NCBI RefSeq assembly: GCF_004959935.1
Contig: NZ_SMYN01000009.1
Location: 1-64,000, forward strand
Direction: 5' to 3'
DNA: 64,000 nucleotides
DNA from: Falsirhodobacter xinxiangensis
Lineage (GTDB): Bacteria > Pseudomonadota > Alphaproteobacteria > Rhodobacterales > Rhodobacteraceae
The notes below the pieces were generated by a model. It was not told where the DNA came from and searched no databases. It was given only the letters and a program-made list of their open reading frames with translations. Within the stretch, counting starts at the first letter, position 1; each line of letters starts with the position of its first letter. Positions 17,920-25,556 of this stretch are shown here, piece by piece. The position numbers and the translations under genes are program-made.

Positions 17920-18614
17920 CCTTCGAATATCATCCTCAGCATTTCGATGTGTTCCGCTCCGCAACCCCTGGCGTCTGGCCAACAACATCGCTGCGTGACT
18001 GGCTGGGCGACCGGAACATGGGAGCAGCCCTGTCAGACACCCAACTCAGCCGCGAAAAGCTCCGAGAGCTACGCGAAACGGCGACGTTGCGCGAACGGTT
18101 CTGGCTGATTCTCGCGTGGGGACGGATCAATCGCTTCCATGCCGGAGCGGTGTTGCGGGACGAGCGTATCTGGCTTGCGGCGATGGAACGCGCCGTCGAT
18201 GCAACCACGCGGGCGCAGGCTTACACCGCGTTCCAGGCCGCCGCGCTGGCGACCAAAGGCATGGGGCCAGCTTACTTCACGAAAATCCTATTCTTCGAGC
18301 GGCCAGACCTGTCGGCTTACATCATGGATCAATGGACGGCGCGTTCCGTCAATTTGCTTCTGGGTAAGTCCGCAATCCAAATGGTAAACCGCGTCAGCGT
18401 CTGCAAGTCGAATGGTCCGGAAGTCTATGATCACTTCTGTGACGTGGTGGACGATCTGGCGTCTAAATTGGACAGAACGGGCGAGCATGTCGAAAGCTGC
18501 CTGTTCTCGACCGGCGGTCGCGGCAAAGCGGCCGCGCCTTGGCGGCAGCATGTGCGCAGTCAGACAAGGATCAATCCCGCATCCGACAGCACCGCCTCGC
18601 CCGCCCAACGATAG
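17916..18614 (+). CDS. Uncharacterised protein, possible OGG-type glycosylase fold
   Basis: A 232-residue protein. The central part (KGMGPAYFTKILFF, then AYIMDQWTARSVNLLLG) resembles the helix-hairpin-helix and following helix of 8-oxoguanine glycosylase-fold proteins, where a conserved Asp or Gln follows Met. A late CLFSTGGRGKAAAPWRQHV stretch also looks conserved. The fold call is from memory and tentative. Catalytic lysine not identified. The C-terminal 30 residues look like read-through, and the gene runs 55 bases into the convergent phosphoesterase gene, which may mean that the natural end is earlier. Confidence 0.5.
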   Translation: MTFEYHPQHFDVFRSATPGVWPTTSLRDWLGDRNMGAALSDTQLSREKLRELRETATLRERFWLILAWGRINRFHAGAVLRDERIWLAAMERAVDATTRAQAYTAFQAAALATKGMGPAYFTKILFFERPDLSAYIMDQWTARSVNLLLGKSAIQMVNRVSVCKSNGPEVYDHFCDVVDDLASKLDRTGEHVESCLFSTGGRGKAAAPWRQHVRSQTRINPASDSTASPAQR

Positions 18615-19393
18615 GCACACGGCAAAGCAGGATAGTCGAGGCTGGCCGCATTACCGGACACGTGCGGTTGGCCAGCCATTTTATAGTGACCGACGAGAAC
18701 AGGCGGCGCATCCTCCAGATAGATTTCGCCGCGGATTCCTTCGGGCAGCGGCATGTCTGGTATGGCCAGCGGATCGGGAACGGACAGCGCCGCCTCGCGA
18801 TAGGTGGTCGCATCACTGCGCCACCATGCGACACGCATCTGGGTGCGGGGATGCCCTGTTTTGTCCGCGAAGAAATGACCCGCAGGCAAAGTCATCTCCG
18901 GCCCCGAGACGATGCGCTGCACTGCTCGACCGAAAGGGGTAGATTCGGCAGCGATCTCTGGCAGGTCATCCTCATGCAGCAGCCCGTTCGGGCGCCGCTG
19001 AGCGATCAGGGCGATGTCAGGTCTGGACCAGCAAGCGTGGACGATCCGCAAACCGCCAAGATCGCGCCAAAGCGGAAGGGTCAGAAACCAGTCCGTCCAC
19101 TCCGCACGCTCGGCTTCGTTGAATGCGGCAAGGAAACTCGCGTGCTGCTTTCGATTCTTTTCATTGTTCTCGCGCAGACCACGCTGGAATAGTGCAGCGT
19201 TCAGTTCATGGTTGCCGATCACCGCCATGGCGCCGCCGTCGATTAGGCCTCGAACGCATTTCAAAACGGCGCGGTCGTCGGCCCCTCCATCGATGAAGTC
19301 ACCAAGAAAAGCCAGCGGGCCAGACACCGCCGCCAGCGTTGCATCGAGCCGCCCGAGATCGGCATGAAGGTCGGGAATTACGGTAATTGTCAT
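18560..19393 (-). CDS. Calcineurin-like metallophosphoesterase
   Basis: A 277-residue phosphoesterase of the protein-phosphatase or ApaH-like type. Visible motifs: PDLHAD (first metal ligands), GDFIDGG, GNHE, HACW and GHY, in the right order. It lacks a signal peptide and should act in the cytoplasm on a phosphoprotein or a dinucleotide. It starts three bases after the ADP-ribosylglycohydrolase stop, so the two form an operon read leftward. Pairing of a phosphatase with an ADP-ribose hydrolase suggests ADP-ribose or NAD-derived substrates (inference). Confidence 0.8.
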   Translation of the reverse strand: MTITVIPDLHADLGRLDATLAAVSGPLAFLGDFIDGGADDRAVLKCVRGLIDGGAMAVIGNHELNAALFQRGLRENNEKNRKQHASFLAAFNEAERAEWTDWFLTLPLWRDLGGLRIVHACWSRPDIALIAQRRPNGLLHEDDLPEIAAESTPFGRAVQRIVSGPEMTLPAGHFFADKTGHPRTQMRVAWWRSDATTYREAALSVPDPLAIPDMPLPEGIRGEIYLEDAPPVLVGHYKMAGQPHVSGNAASLDYPALPCAYRWAGEAVLSDAGLILV

Positions 19394-19396
19394 GTG

Positions 19397-20439
19397 TTAC
19401 CAGCCCGGATAGCGGTCAAAGAATTCGTCGGCAAAGCTTTCGCGCGTTTCGCGCGCAGCTGCAAGATCGCGCGCGATGCGGTCGATCACGTCGCGGCATT
19501 CCAAATCGTCCCGCCAGTGGTGGCGCAACACCTCACGCGGATACATCAAGCCCAGAAGATTACCCGCCATAGCACCAGTGCTGTCGCTGTCGCCGGAATG
19601 GGTCACGGCGATCTGCAATCCATGCGTGACATCCCGCGCGTTGCGGGCGGCATAGACAGCTATCGCCAGCGCCTCCTCGGCAACCCAGCCGCCGCCAAGC
19701 CGCTCGACCAGATCCGGCCCGAGGATCATCGCCGCATCCAGCGCCTGCATGATGGGGCGTGACAACGCGATGCACTGGACCGCCCGCTCCAGAGTTGCCC
19801 CATGCAATACCTCAAACAGGATGCGGGCGAAGGCGACCGCTGCTTCCTGCCCCAGGACATGACCATGCGTCAGGGCAGACGTGTCGCGCGCCAGTCGCTC
19901 CGCCTGCTGCGGGTCAGTGGCGATCAGTGCACATGGCGCGGCCCGCATGATCGTCCCGCAACCCTTGCTGTCATTGCGGGCGGTTTCACCGAAATGCGTG
20001 GCATCGCCGAGCGCCGACAGACAGGTGTTACCGGGAGCGCGGCGCTTGCGCAGCCGCGCATCCGCAATCGACCGACATCGCAGATCTGCGTGCTCGGAGT
20101 GCCGCCTTGGGTGCGATACCAACGAAGCAACGCGTGGTGAACGACCCCTTTGGGCGCACATATTCCGCGCGATTGGGCGCGAACCACCGCGCGGATAAGC
20201 CCCTCAGCTGTAAAAAGCGTCATTTGCGTGTCATCGGTTATCCGGCCGACGCGCCCGTCATGGGCGGGCATTTCTGTGATACCGTCGGGAAATTGCCTGC
20301 GGATGCGGCCAAGAGACCAGAACTCGATCTCTGCCCCCCAAGCGTCGCCAATAGCCCCGCCAAACAGGCAGGCGCGGATGTGTTCCAGATGCTGCGTAGC
20401 GTTTCCTTCTCGCGTTATGCAGCGACTATGCCGCGTCAC
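19397..20439 (-). pseudogene. ADP-ribosylglycohydrolase, interrupted by a frameshift
   Basis: Enzyme family that removes ADP-ribose from proteins or nucleic acids (DraG/ARH). The first frame (20439 leftward) gives ACLFGGAIGDAWGAEIEF and RITDDTQMTLFTAEGL, with the metal-binding TDDTQ. The second frame gives RRAPGNTCLSAL, then KGCGTIMRAAP, and THSGDSDSTGAMAGNLLGL, the second metal-binding site, and ends at 19397. The two parts join near 20040 in a G/C-rich run. All catalytic motifs survive, so one base restores about 340 residues. It is the first gene of the operon with the phosphoesterase. Either a recent mutation or an indel in the sequence. Confidence 0.8.
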
Positions 20440-20794
20440 TACGGCGGGGGGCGTCTGTCGGGATTTTCCGGCAATCAGTCATCTGATTGTCATATACCGC
20501 TTATTTCGGTGAGTACATTATCGTCGAGCGAAGGACATAATCGCCAAGCTCTTAAGAATCTATCGAAAGGTAGCATTTTATACCACGCCCGAGGACTGGC
20601 GGCCACGCGCAACACTTGTTTACAACATATTATCCAAGGTCGCTGCTACTGCCAATATCTTCAATGTTCAATGTTAGATTTTTCAAAGAGCCTTTTGATC
20701 CTCACATTTCTTCATGAATGCGACGACAAAAAGCTCCTTTCAATATCTTGTCACCCGGCACACGGAGTTCTGGGCATAGTGGGAATATACACCC
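20440..20794. other. AT-rich non-coding stretch
   Basis: No supported gene in these 355 bases. Base composition becomes visibly richer in A and T from about 20470. It should hold the promoters of the leftward ADP-ribosylglycohydrolase operon and the rightward pair at 20795. I could not place a reliable -10/-35 pair. An open frame that crosses it (20107-20802, plus) looks like a shadow of the glycohydrolase gene. Confidence 0.4.
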
Positions 20795-21187
20795 ATGTAT
20801 GATTTTACCTTCTCGACAAACCCGCTGCAAAAATTCTTTCACGATTATGCCGATGCAGTTAGAAGCGCGGCTTTACTGTTAGGTGGAAATTTTTGGCTTC
20901 GCAGAGTAAATAAAATATCGGCCACTCTGATGCAACCATATGCGCCTACCCGCTTGACTCTATGCGAAATTCAAAAGTTCTACGACCTACTCACACTTCA
21001 GAATGTGTGTGATATCAATACTGACGCCTCCCTATACTTTGCTATGCTTGACCCAGGGGGATCCGAGATGGAAGATATCTGCCTTCTTACCGAAGCGCTC
21101 GAAGATGCCGCCGAGGCGCATGGACTTCCTCTCCAGAATTCAATTGATGATGTTGATGAGTTAGATTTCTGGGAGCTCAGCGCATGA
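20795..21187 (+). CDS. Uncharacterised protein, first of an AT-rich coupled pair
   Basis: A 130-residue soluble protein, acidic at the C-terminus (EDICLLTEALEDAAEA). I recognise no family. Codon use is clearly more AT-rich than in the neighbouring genes, which points to a separate acquisition. The weak ribosome site GTGGGA lies about ten bases before ATG 20795. Its stop overlaps the next start (ATGA, 21184-21187), the arrangement typical of toxin-antitoxin or effector-immunity pairs; that role is a guess. Confidence 0.5.
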   Translation: MYDFTFSTNPLQKFFHDYADAVRSAALLLGGNFWLRRVNKISATLMQPYAPTRLTLCEIQKFYDLLTLQNVCDINTDASLYFAMLDPGGSEMEDICLLTEALEDAAEAHGLPLQNSIDDVDELDFWELSA

Positions 21188-21600
21188 TCACTTCCCAGAG
21201 GAATACCTTACACTTTTCGATTTACAGGATGGTACGTGAGAAGGACAACGCGTTGCACGCACTCTACAGAGCAACCAAGGGCGGCAGAACTCCTTCTCAC
21301 ACAATGAAGCGGGCAGCAATAATTGAAAAGATCCTTCTCGAAGACCTCGTCGGAGAGGATAATCGTCATGAGATCCAAGAATTGATAAACGAGCTGCGCA
21401 CCTTGGCTGACGCGGGCAAGCAAGTTCACCATATCTCTGACGATGGATACGTATCCGGAGGTTATGATACAGAGGTACAGACTGACTCAAGCTGGGCCTT
21501 CGACGAAGCCGCGAAGTGTCTGGAGACATTCCTTAGGTGGTCTGACGATGTTCGTTACCACGCGCGCGCAGCACAAATAGCGTTGCAAATGGGTCTATGA
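21184..21600 (+). CDS. Uncharacterised protein, second of an AT-rich coupled pair
   Basis: A 138-residue protein with a basic N-terminal half (RATKGGRTPSHTMKRAA) and a helical acidic remainder. No signal peptide, membrane segment or catalytic motif is visible. It starts within the stop of the preceding gene. It is the last gene before the tRNA fragment that ends the island; the 268 bases between them (21601-21868) hold no gene that I can support. Confidence 0.5.
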   Translation: MITSQRNTLHFSIYRMVREKDNALHALYRATKGGRTPSHTMKRAAIIEKILLEDLVGEDNRHEIQELINELRTLADAGKQVHHISDDGYVSGGYDTEVQTDSSWAFDEAAKCLETFLRWSDDVRYHARAAQIALQMGL

Positions 21601-21868
21601 CTTCTGACGGTGGCATCGAGCATGATGTCACCGTCAAACAGAGGAACGGTTTGCTCTCGGGTACAGTGAACCTCATCAAGGATGGGTAGTGAAGCAATAT
21701 ATATTAAAATCAGCTACTTATAAGATTTCGGCGAAAGTTTGAAGTCGGGTCACATCGGCGTCGCAGATGTGACAAGAAGTGCATAGGCGAACGTAGACTG
21801 CGCTACATTTCCCTTGTTTTTAAGGAGAACGCCCCACCTAAATGCAGGCACACCTCGGAAACTCAACA

Positions 21869-21927
21869 GTCAGAGCGAGGTGCTCATAACGCCTTGGTTG
21901 GGGGTTCGAGTCCCTCCGGGCCTACCA
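21869..21927 (+). repeat. 3' fragment of a tRNA gene (CAT anticodon), likely island attachment site
   Basis: The sequence matches the 3' part of a tRNA: end of the D arm (CAGAGCG), anticodon stem AGGTG with loop CTCATAA and stem CGCCT, T arm GGGGGTTCGAGTCCCTC, then CGGGCCTACCA with the encoded CCA. The 5' acceptor strand (expected AGGCCCG) and most of the D arm are missing, so no functional tRNA can be made. The anticodon CAT fits tRNA-Met or the tRNA-Ile whose C is modified to lysidine. Such fragments are left when an island integrates into a tRNA gene; the intact copy would lie at the other end, outside this window. Confidence 0.8.
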
Positions 21928-22142
21928 TTCCATTGCATTCTTCCGGCGGATCAGTGGGGATCTTGTCGAAACGATGGGCTGTTTTGGCAACTTCCTTTCG
22001 GGCCTGCGTATTGACCGGCCGTTCTGCAAATAACAGTCATCGCCGCTGAAAAGGGCCAATCTACCCGCTGCGGTTGGACGTATAGACTTCTTCTTCCAAT
22101 CAGACGCTTCGGGCCTAGATGACCCTGCAAACGGAGGTGGGC

Positions 22143-22406
22143 ATGGGCGTGACACTTGATCTGACGGTGGGAGAGGTTTCGACGCATACGGTGTTTCCCG
22201 ACCGAAGGGGCGCGATGGATGCGGTAATCGATGCCTTCATCGCCAACTTCCCCGATGAGGATGAAATCTTCGCGCTGGACGATCCCATAGACGAGGATGC
22301 GCTGCGGGCTTTTGTCTCGGGGCTGGCACTGGACCGGGAATTCGCTTTCGCCCTTGCAGATGAAATCGGCAAATCAGCAACAGATAGCGAACAGCATCGC
22401 CCTTAA
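22143..22406 (+). CDS. Small acidic hypothetical protein
   Basis: An 87-residue acidic protein (FPDEDEIFALDDPIDEDAL) without a recognised family. ATG 22143 is preceded by GGAGGT five bases upstream; an in-frame ATG at 22119 is an alternative. It lies between the tRNA fragment and an outer membrane protein gene. Composition resembles the backbone. It may be a genuine conserved small protein, but evidence is limited to the open frame and ribosome site. Confidence 0.4.
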   Translation: MGVTLDLTVGEVSTHTVFPDRRGAMDAVIDAFIANFPDEDEIFALDDPIDEDALRAFVSGLALDREFAFALADEIGKSATDSEQHRP

Positions 22407-22477
22407 GGAGATAGAAAGTTGCGCCATGGAGGTTACGGGGGGGATGATCCCGGTCAAGCCAGCAAAGGTGTATCGCC

Positions 22478-23104
22478 ATGCGCTTCGGACTTCTTACGGC
22501 GACGTTCGTGCTTGCCGCCTCGGCGGTGCAGGCGCAGGAAAGCTCTGGCGGTGATTTCTCGCTCGGCGGCGGCATCTCGACCCTTGGTGCCACGCTCGAG
22601 CCGTCGCTGCGTCTGGGCGACCGCTGGGCATTGCGCGCACCGTTCGGTGCGGGGTCCATCGGGCTTGATGACAAAAGCAACGGGCAGGATTACTCGGGCG
22701 ATCTGGATGCGCGCGGGATCGGCCTTCTCGGGGACTACTATCCTTTCGCGGGGTCGGGCTTCAGACTCTCTGCCGGGGTGTTCCTGACCGACTATTCGGC
22801 GGACCTGACGAGCGACGGCGTGGAATTCGGCGGCGTGGTGTCGGACGTCACGGCGCAGGTGCGCCAGCGGCAGAACCTCATGCCGGCGCTGGCGGTCGGC
22901 TATGGCGGCGCGGTCGGGCGCAACGGGTTGATCTCGGTCACGGCGGGCGGGCTGTTCGGCGATGGTTTCGACGTCACCGCCCGCGAAAGCACCGGGCTGG
23001 TGCCGCAAGAAGATGTCGATGCCGAGATCGAGGATATCCGCGGCGATCTCGGCGATCTGGACATCATCCCCTATCTTCAGCTTTCGGTCGGATTTCGCTT
23101 TTGA
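22478..23104 (+). CDS. Outer membrane beta-barrel protein
   Basis: A 208-residue exported protein. The signal peptide MRFGLLTATFVLAASAVQAQ is followed by alternating hydrophobic and polar residues with many Gly, as in OmpW or OmpA-like eight-stranded barrels, and by a C-terminal aromatic (LSVGFRF), the BAM recognition signature. AAAGGTG precedes ATG 22478. It would sit in the outer membrane; ligand unknown. Monocistronic. Confidence 0.75.
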   Translation: MRFGLLTATFVLAASAVQAQESSGGDFSLGGGISTLGATLEPSLRLGDRWALRAPFGAGSIGLDDKSNGQDYSGDLDARGIGLLGDYYPFAGSGFRLSAGVFLTDYSADLTSDGVEFGGVVSDVTAQVRQRQNLMPALAVGYGGAVGRNGLISVTAGGLFGDGFDVTARESTGLVPQEDVDAEIEDIRGDLGDLDIIPYLQLSVGFRF

Positions 23105-23174
23105 TGCCCTGCCCCATTGACTGCGCCGCCAAAAGTCTCAGCTAGTGTCGCAGGTCTCTGAAAGGTCGGGACGG

Positions 23175-23285
23175 ATGGATCGATCGGAAGGTATGGCGAT
23201 GAAAAGCGGATGGTGGATCCTGTGGGCGATACCGCTGGCCGTGCTTTTGTGGATCGCGATCCTTCGGGCGGTCATCGGCGCCTGA
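23175..23285 (+). CDS. Small single-pass membrane protein
   Basis: A 36-residue open frame with Met at 1, 7 and 9 and one hydrophobic helix (WWILWAIPLAVLLWIAILRA) near the C-terminus. A weak purine stretch (AAAGGTCGGG) precedes it. Such one-helix peptides are common and easily missed. No partner gene is evident. It lies between the outer membrane protein and a leftward damaged small frame. Confidence 0.4.
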   Translation: MDRSEGMAMKSGWWILWAIPLAVLLWIAILRAVIGA

Positions 23286-23293
23286 GCCGAAGC

Positions 23294-23432
23294 TCAGAGC
23301 ACCTTGAACCGCTGCAACCGGGCCCGGGAAAATCCTCTCGGGGACAGCGAATTTCCCGTCGAGGTCGAACTCGTACCAACACCAGACCGGGCCCGTCTTG
23401 AGGTCATATTCACCTTCGTGCTGCACCCGCAC
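23294..23432 (-). pseudogene. Damaged small open frame, about 50 codons
   Basis: Reading leftward, the frame gives HEGEYDLKTGPVWCWYEF and then DLDGKFAVPERIF, a clearly protein-like stretch. It then loses sense. In the next frame the sequence ends RARLQRFKVL and stops at 23294. Removing one C from CCC at about 23330 joins them. Upstream, AAAAAGGAC and an ATG lie in yet another frame, and removal of one T near 23445 would join that start too. I infer a small conserved protein with two single-base insertions, caused by decay or sequence error. Function unknown. Confidence 0.4.
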
Positions 23433-24225
23433 AACTAGACGATTCAGACATGTCCTTTTTCGTCAGGGAAAGACGTGCCCAGACCGGGGCGTGGTCGCTT
23501 GCGCCCGTTTTACCGCGCATTTCACGATCAACTTCTGCGGCTTGCAATGCGCCGGAAATCGGCGGTGAAATCAGGATGTGATCCAGCCGCAGCCCGGCGT
23601 TCCGCTGCCACGCGTTGCGTTTATAGTCCCAGAAGGTGAAGCGTTCGCCCGTGGGTTGCATGACATCAAGCGAATCGAGCCAGCCCTGCCCAAGAAGCGC
23701 AGTGAAGGCCGTGCGCATCTCTGGCAAGAACAGCGCGTCGCCCTGCCATCGGGCGGGATTATAGACATCGCGCTCGGTCGGGATGATGTTGAAGTCACCG
23801 GCGAGAATCGCGGGATATTCGATCAACCCTTCCGCGTGCTTCAAAAACCGCGAAATCCAGCGTCTTTTTCGATCGATCCGCGTCTCGACCGGGTTGCCGT
23901 TGGGAACGTAAAGGCTGGCGATCAGAACGCCATCCACCGCCGCCTCGACATAGCGGGCCTCGGTGTCGCGCGGATCGCCGGGCAAGGCGCGCCGTGTCTC
24001 GATCGGCAGCGCGCCGCGGGCAAGGATGGCCACTCCGTTCCAGCTTTTCTCGCCCGCCCAGACGGCCTCGTATCCCGCGCGGCTCAGCGCGGCCGCTGGG
24101 AAGCGCGCAGGGGCGGCCTTCAACTCCTGCAGGCAAACGACATCGGGTTTCGCCGCCTCCAGCCACTCCAGCAGCAAAGCGAGCCGCCCGTTCACGCCGT
24201 TGATGTTCCACGTTGCGATCTTCAT
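23410..24225 (-). CDS. xthA: Exodeoxyribonuclease III
   Basis: A 271-residue AP endonuclease and 3'-5' exonuclease of the exonuclease III family, acting in base excision repair. Visible motifs: MKIATWNINGVNGR, LQELKA (metal-binding Glu), VPNGNPV, AGDFNIIP (Asp and Asn of the active site), RLDHIL and ASDHAPVWA (catalytic Asp-His). ATG 24225 is the family start. The last 15 residues after VWARLS look foreign; dropping one C from CCC at about 23475 would give an immediate stop (VWARLS), the usual end of such proteins. The gene otherwise looks intact. Confidence 0.9.
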   Translation of the reverse strand: MKIATWNINGVNGRLALLLEWLEAAKPDVVCLQELKAAPARFPAAALSRAGYEAVWAGEKSWNGVAILARGALPIETRRALPGDPRDTEARYVEAAVDGVLIASLYVPNGNPVETRIDRKRRWISRFLKHAEGLIEYPAILAGDFNIIPTERDVYNPARWQGDALFLPEMRTAFTALLGQGWLDSLDVMQPTGERFTFWDYKRNAWQRNAGLRLDHILISPPISGALQAAEVDREMRGKTGASDHAPVWARLSLTKKDMSESSSCAGAARR

Positions 24226-24303
24226 GTCACGGCCAGCTAGGGCCGACGGCATGGCGTTCCACCTCTCGTTGACTGCGGCGGTGCGTAAGCTACAATTCGC
24301 GCG

Positions 24304-24960
24304 ATGCAAAAGCCGGTCAGCATGGAAGAATTCGCGGGTGTGCCGCTGGACGAGCTGCGGGCCTGCCCGCATTGCGATGCGTTGCACCGTCTGCCCAGCC
24401 ATGTCCGCTCGCGCGCCAAGGCGGTCTGCGGACGGTGCGGATCGGTGCTGATAGCGCCGCGCAGCGGGGCGTTCACGCGGATCATCGCCTTGGCCGCGAC
24501 CGCGCTGATCCTGATGGTGGCGGCGCTGTTCTCGCCGTTTCTGGACCTGACGGCGGCGGGTATGCATTCCAACGCCTCGATTCTGGATGCGGCGATGGCG
24601 TTCTCCCAAGGGATCATGCTGCCTTTGTCGCTGGCGGTCGGGGCGTTCATCATCGTGATCCCGGTGCTGCGCCTGCTGCTGATCCTCTACACTCTGGTCC
24701 CGCTGGTCGCAGGCCGCCCCGCCGCCGCCCGCGCTCCCGTCGCCTTTTCGCTCGCCGAGGCGCTGAAGCCCTGGTCCATGGCCGAGATTTTCGTGATCGG
24801 CGTCGCCGTCGCGCTGGTCAAGGTCGCGGGCCTTGCGACCGTCACCCCCGGCCCCGCCTTCTGGGCCTTCGGCGCGCTGGTCTTCGTGACGGTCCTGCAA
24901 GACAGTTTCATGGACAAGGAACAGATCTGGGCCGCCATCGACGCGGGACGGGCCAAGTGA
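24304..24960 (+). CDS. PqiA-like membrane protein, N-terminal unit
   Basis: A 218-residue protein of the paraquat-inducible protein A family, inner-membrane part of the Pqi envelope-spanning lipid transport complex. A rubredoxin-like zinc ribbon (CPHC at residues 22-25, then CGRC) comes first, then four transmembrane segments. In Escherichia coli one PqiA has two such halves; here they are two genes. The stop overlaps the next start by one base (TGATG). First gene of a four-gene operon, divergent from xthA. Confidence 0.85.
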   Translation: MQKPVSMEEFAGVPLDELRACPHCDALHRLPSHVRSRAKAVCGRCGSVLIAPRSGAFTRIIALAATALILMVAALFSPFLDLTAAGMHSNASILDAAMAFSQGIMLPLSLAVGAFIIVIPVLRLLLILYTLVPLVAGRPAAARAPVAFSLAEALKPWSMAEIFVIGVAVALVKVAGLATVTPGPAFWAFGALVFVTVLQDSFMDKEQIWAAIDAGRAK

Positions 24961-25556
24961 TGGTCACGGCGCGCGACGCCGGCCTGGTCGGCTGCACCCG
25001 CTGCGGACGGGTTCATCACATGGGCACCCCCGCCTGCAACCGATGCGGCGCGCCGCTGTCCAGCCGCGACGATACCAGCCTGCAACGTGTCTGGGCGTGG
25101 TGGTGGGCCGGGCTGATCGCCTATATTCCCGCGAACCTCTACCCGATGCTGCTGACCAGCACGCTGGTATCGAACACCGAATCCACCATCGTCGGCGGCG
25201 CGGTCGAGCTGTTCCTGCACGGCGATGTCGGCGTCGCGCTGATCGTGCTGATCGCCTCGGTCGTGATCCCGATCGCCAAGTTCATGGCCATCGCCTTTCT
25301 GGCCGTGTCGATCAACAAGCGGCACATCATGGGCGAACATGCCCAGCACCAGCTGTTTTCCGTGGTCGAGTTCATCGGCCGATGGTCGATGATCGACGTG
25401 TTCGTGGTCGCGATCCTTGCCTCGCTGGTCCGTTTCAGCGTGGTCGCCACGATCAACCCCGGCATCGCCGCCGTATCCTTCGCGCTTTCCGTCGCCTTCA
25501 CCATGCAAGCGGCGCTGAGCTTCGACCCCCGCATCATCTGGGATGACGAAAAGTGA
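24960..25556 (+). CDS. PqiA-like membrane protein, C-terminal unit
   Basis: A 198-residue second PqiA half. It has its own zinc ribbon (CTRC, later CNRC), followed by hydrophobic segments, including YIPANLYPML, a characteristic PqiA/YebS sequence, and FIGRWSMIDVFVVAILASLV. Together with the preceding gene it makes the inner-membrane part that supports the MCE protein downstream. It overlaps both neighbours (TGATG upstream, GTGA downstream). Confidence 0.85.
   Translation: MVTARDAGLVGCTRCGRVHHMGTPACNRCGAPLSSRDDTSLQRVWAWWWAGLIAYIPANLYPMLLTSTLVSNTESTIVGGAVELFLHGDVGVALIVLIASVVIPIAKFMAIAFLAVSINKRHIMGEHAQHQLFSVVEFIGRWSMIDVFVVAILASLVRFSVVATINPGIAAVSFALSVAFTMQAALSFDPRIIWDDEK

Noticed and set aside
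20107-20802. A 231-codon open frame across the glycohydrolase start and the AT-rich stretch
   Set aside because: Its first half is the antisense of the glycohydrolase gene. No protein pattern or ribosome site.
21869-21927. A functional tRNA gene
   Set aside because: The 5' acceptor strand and most of the D arm are absent, so it cannot fold as a tRNA; kept only as a fragment.
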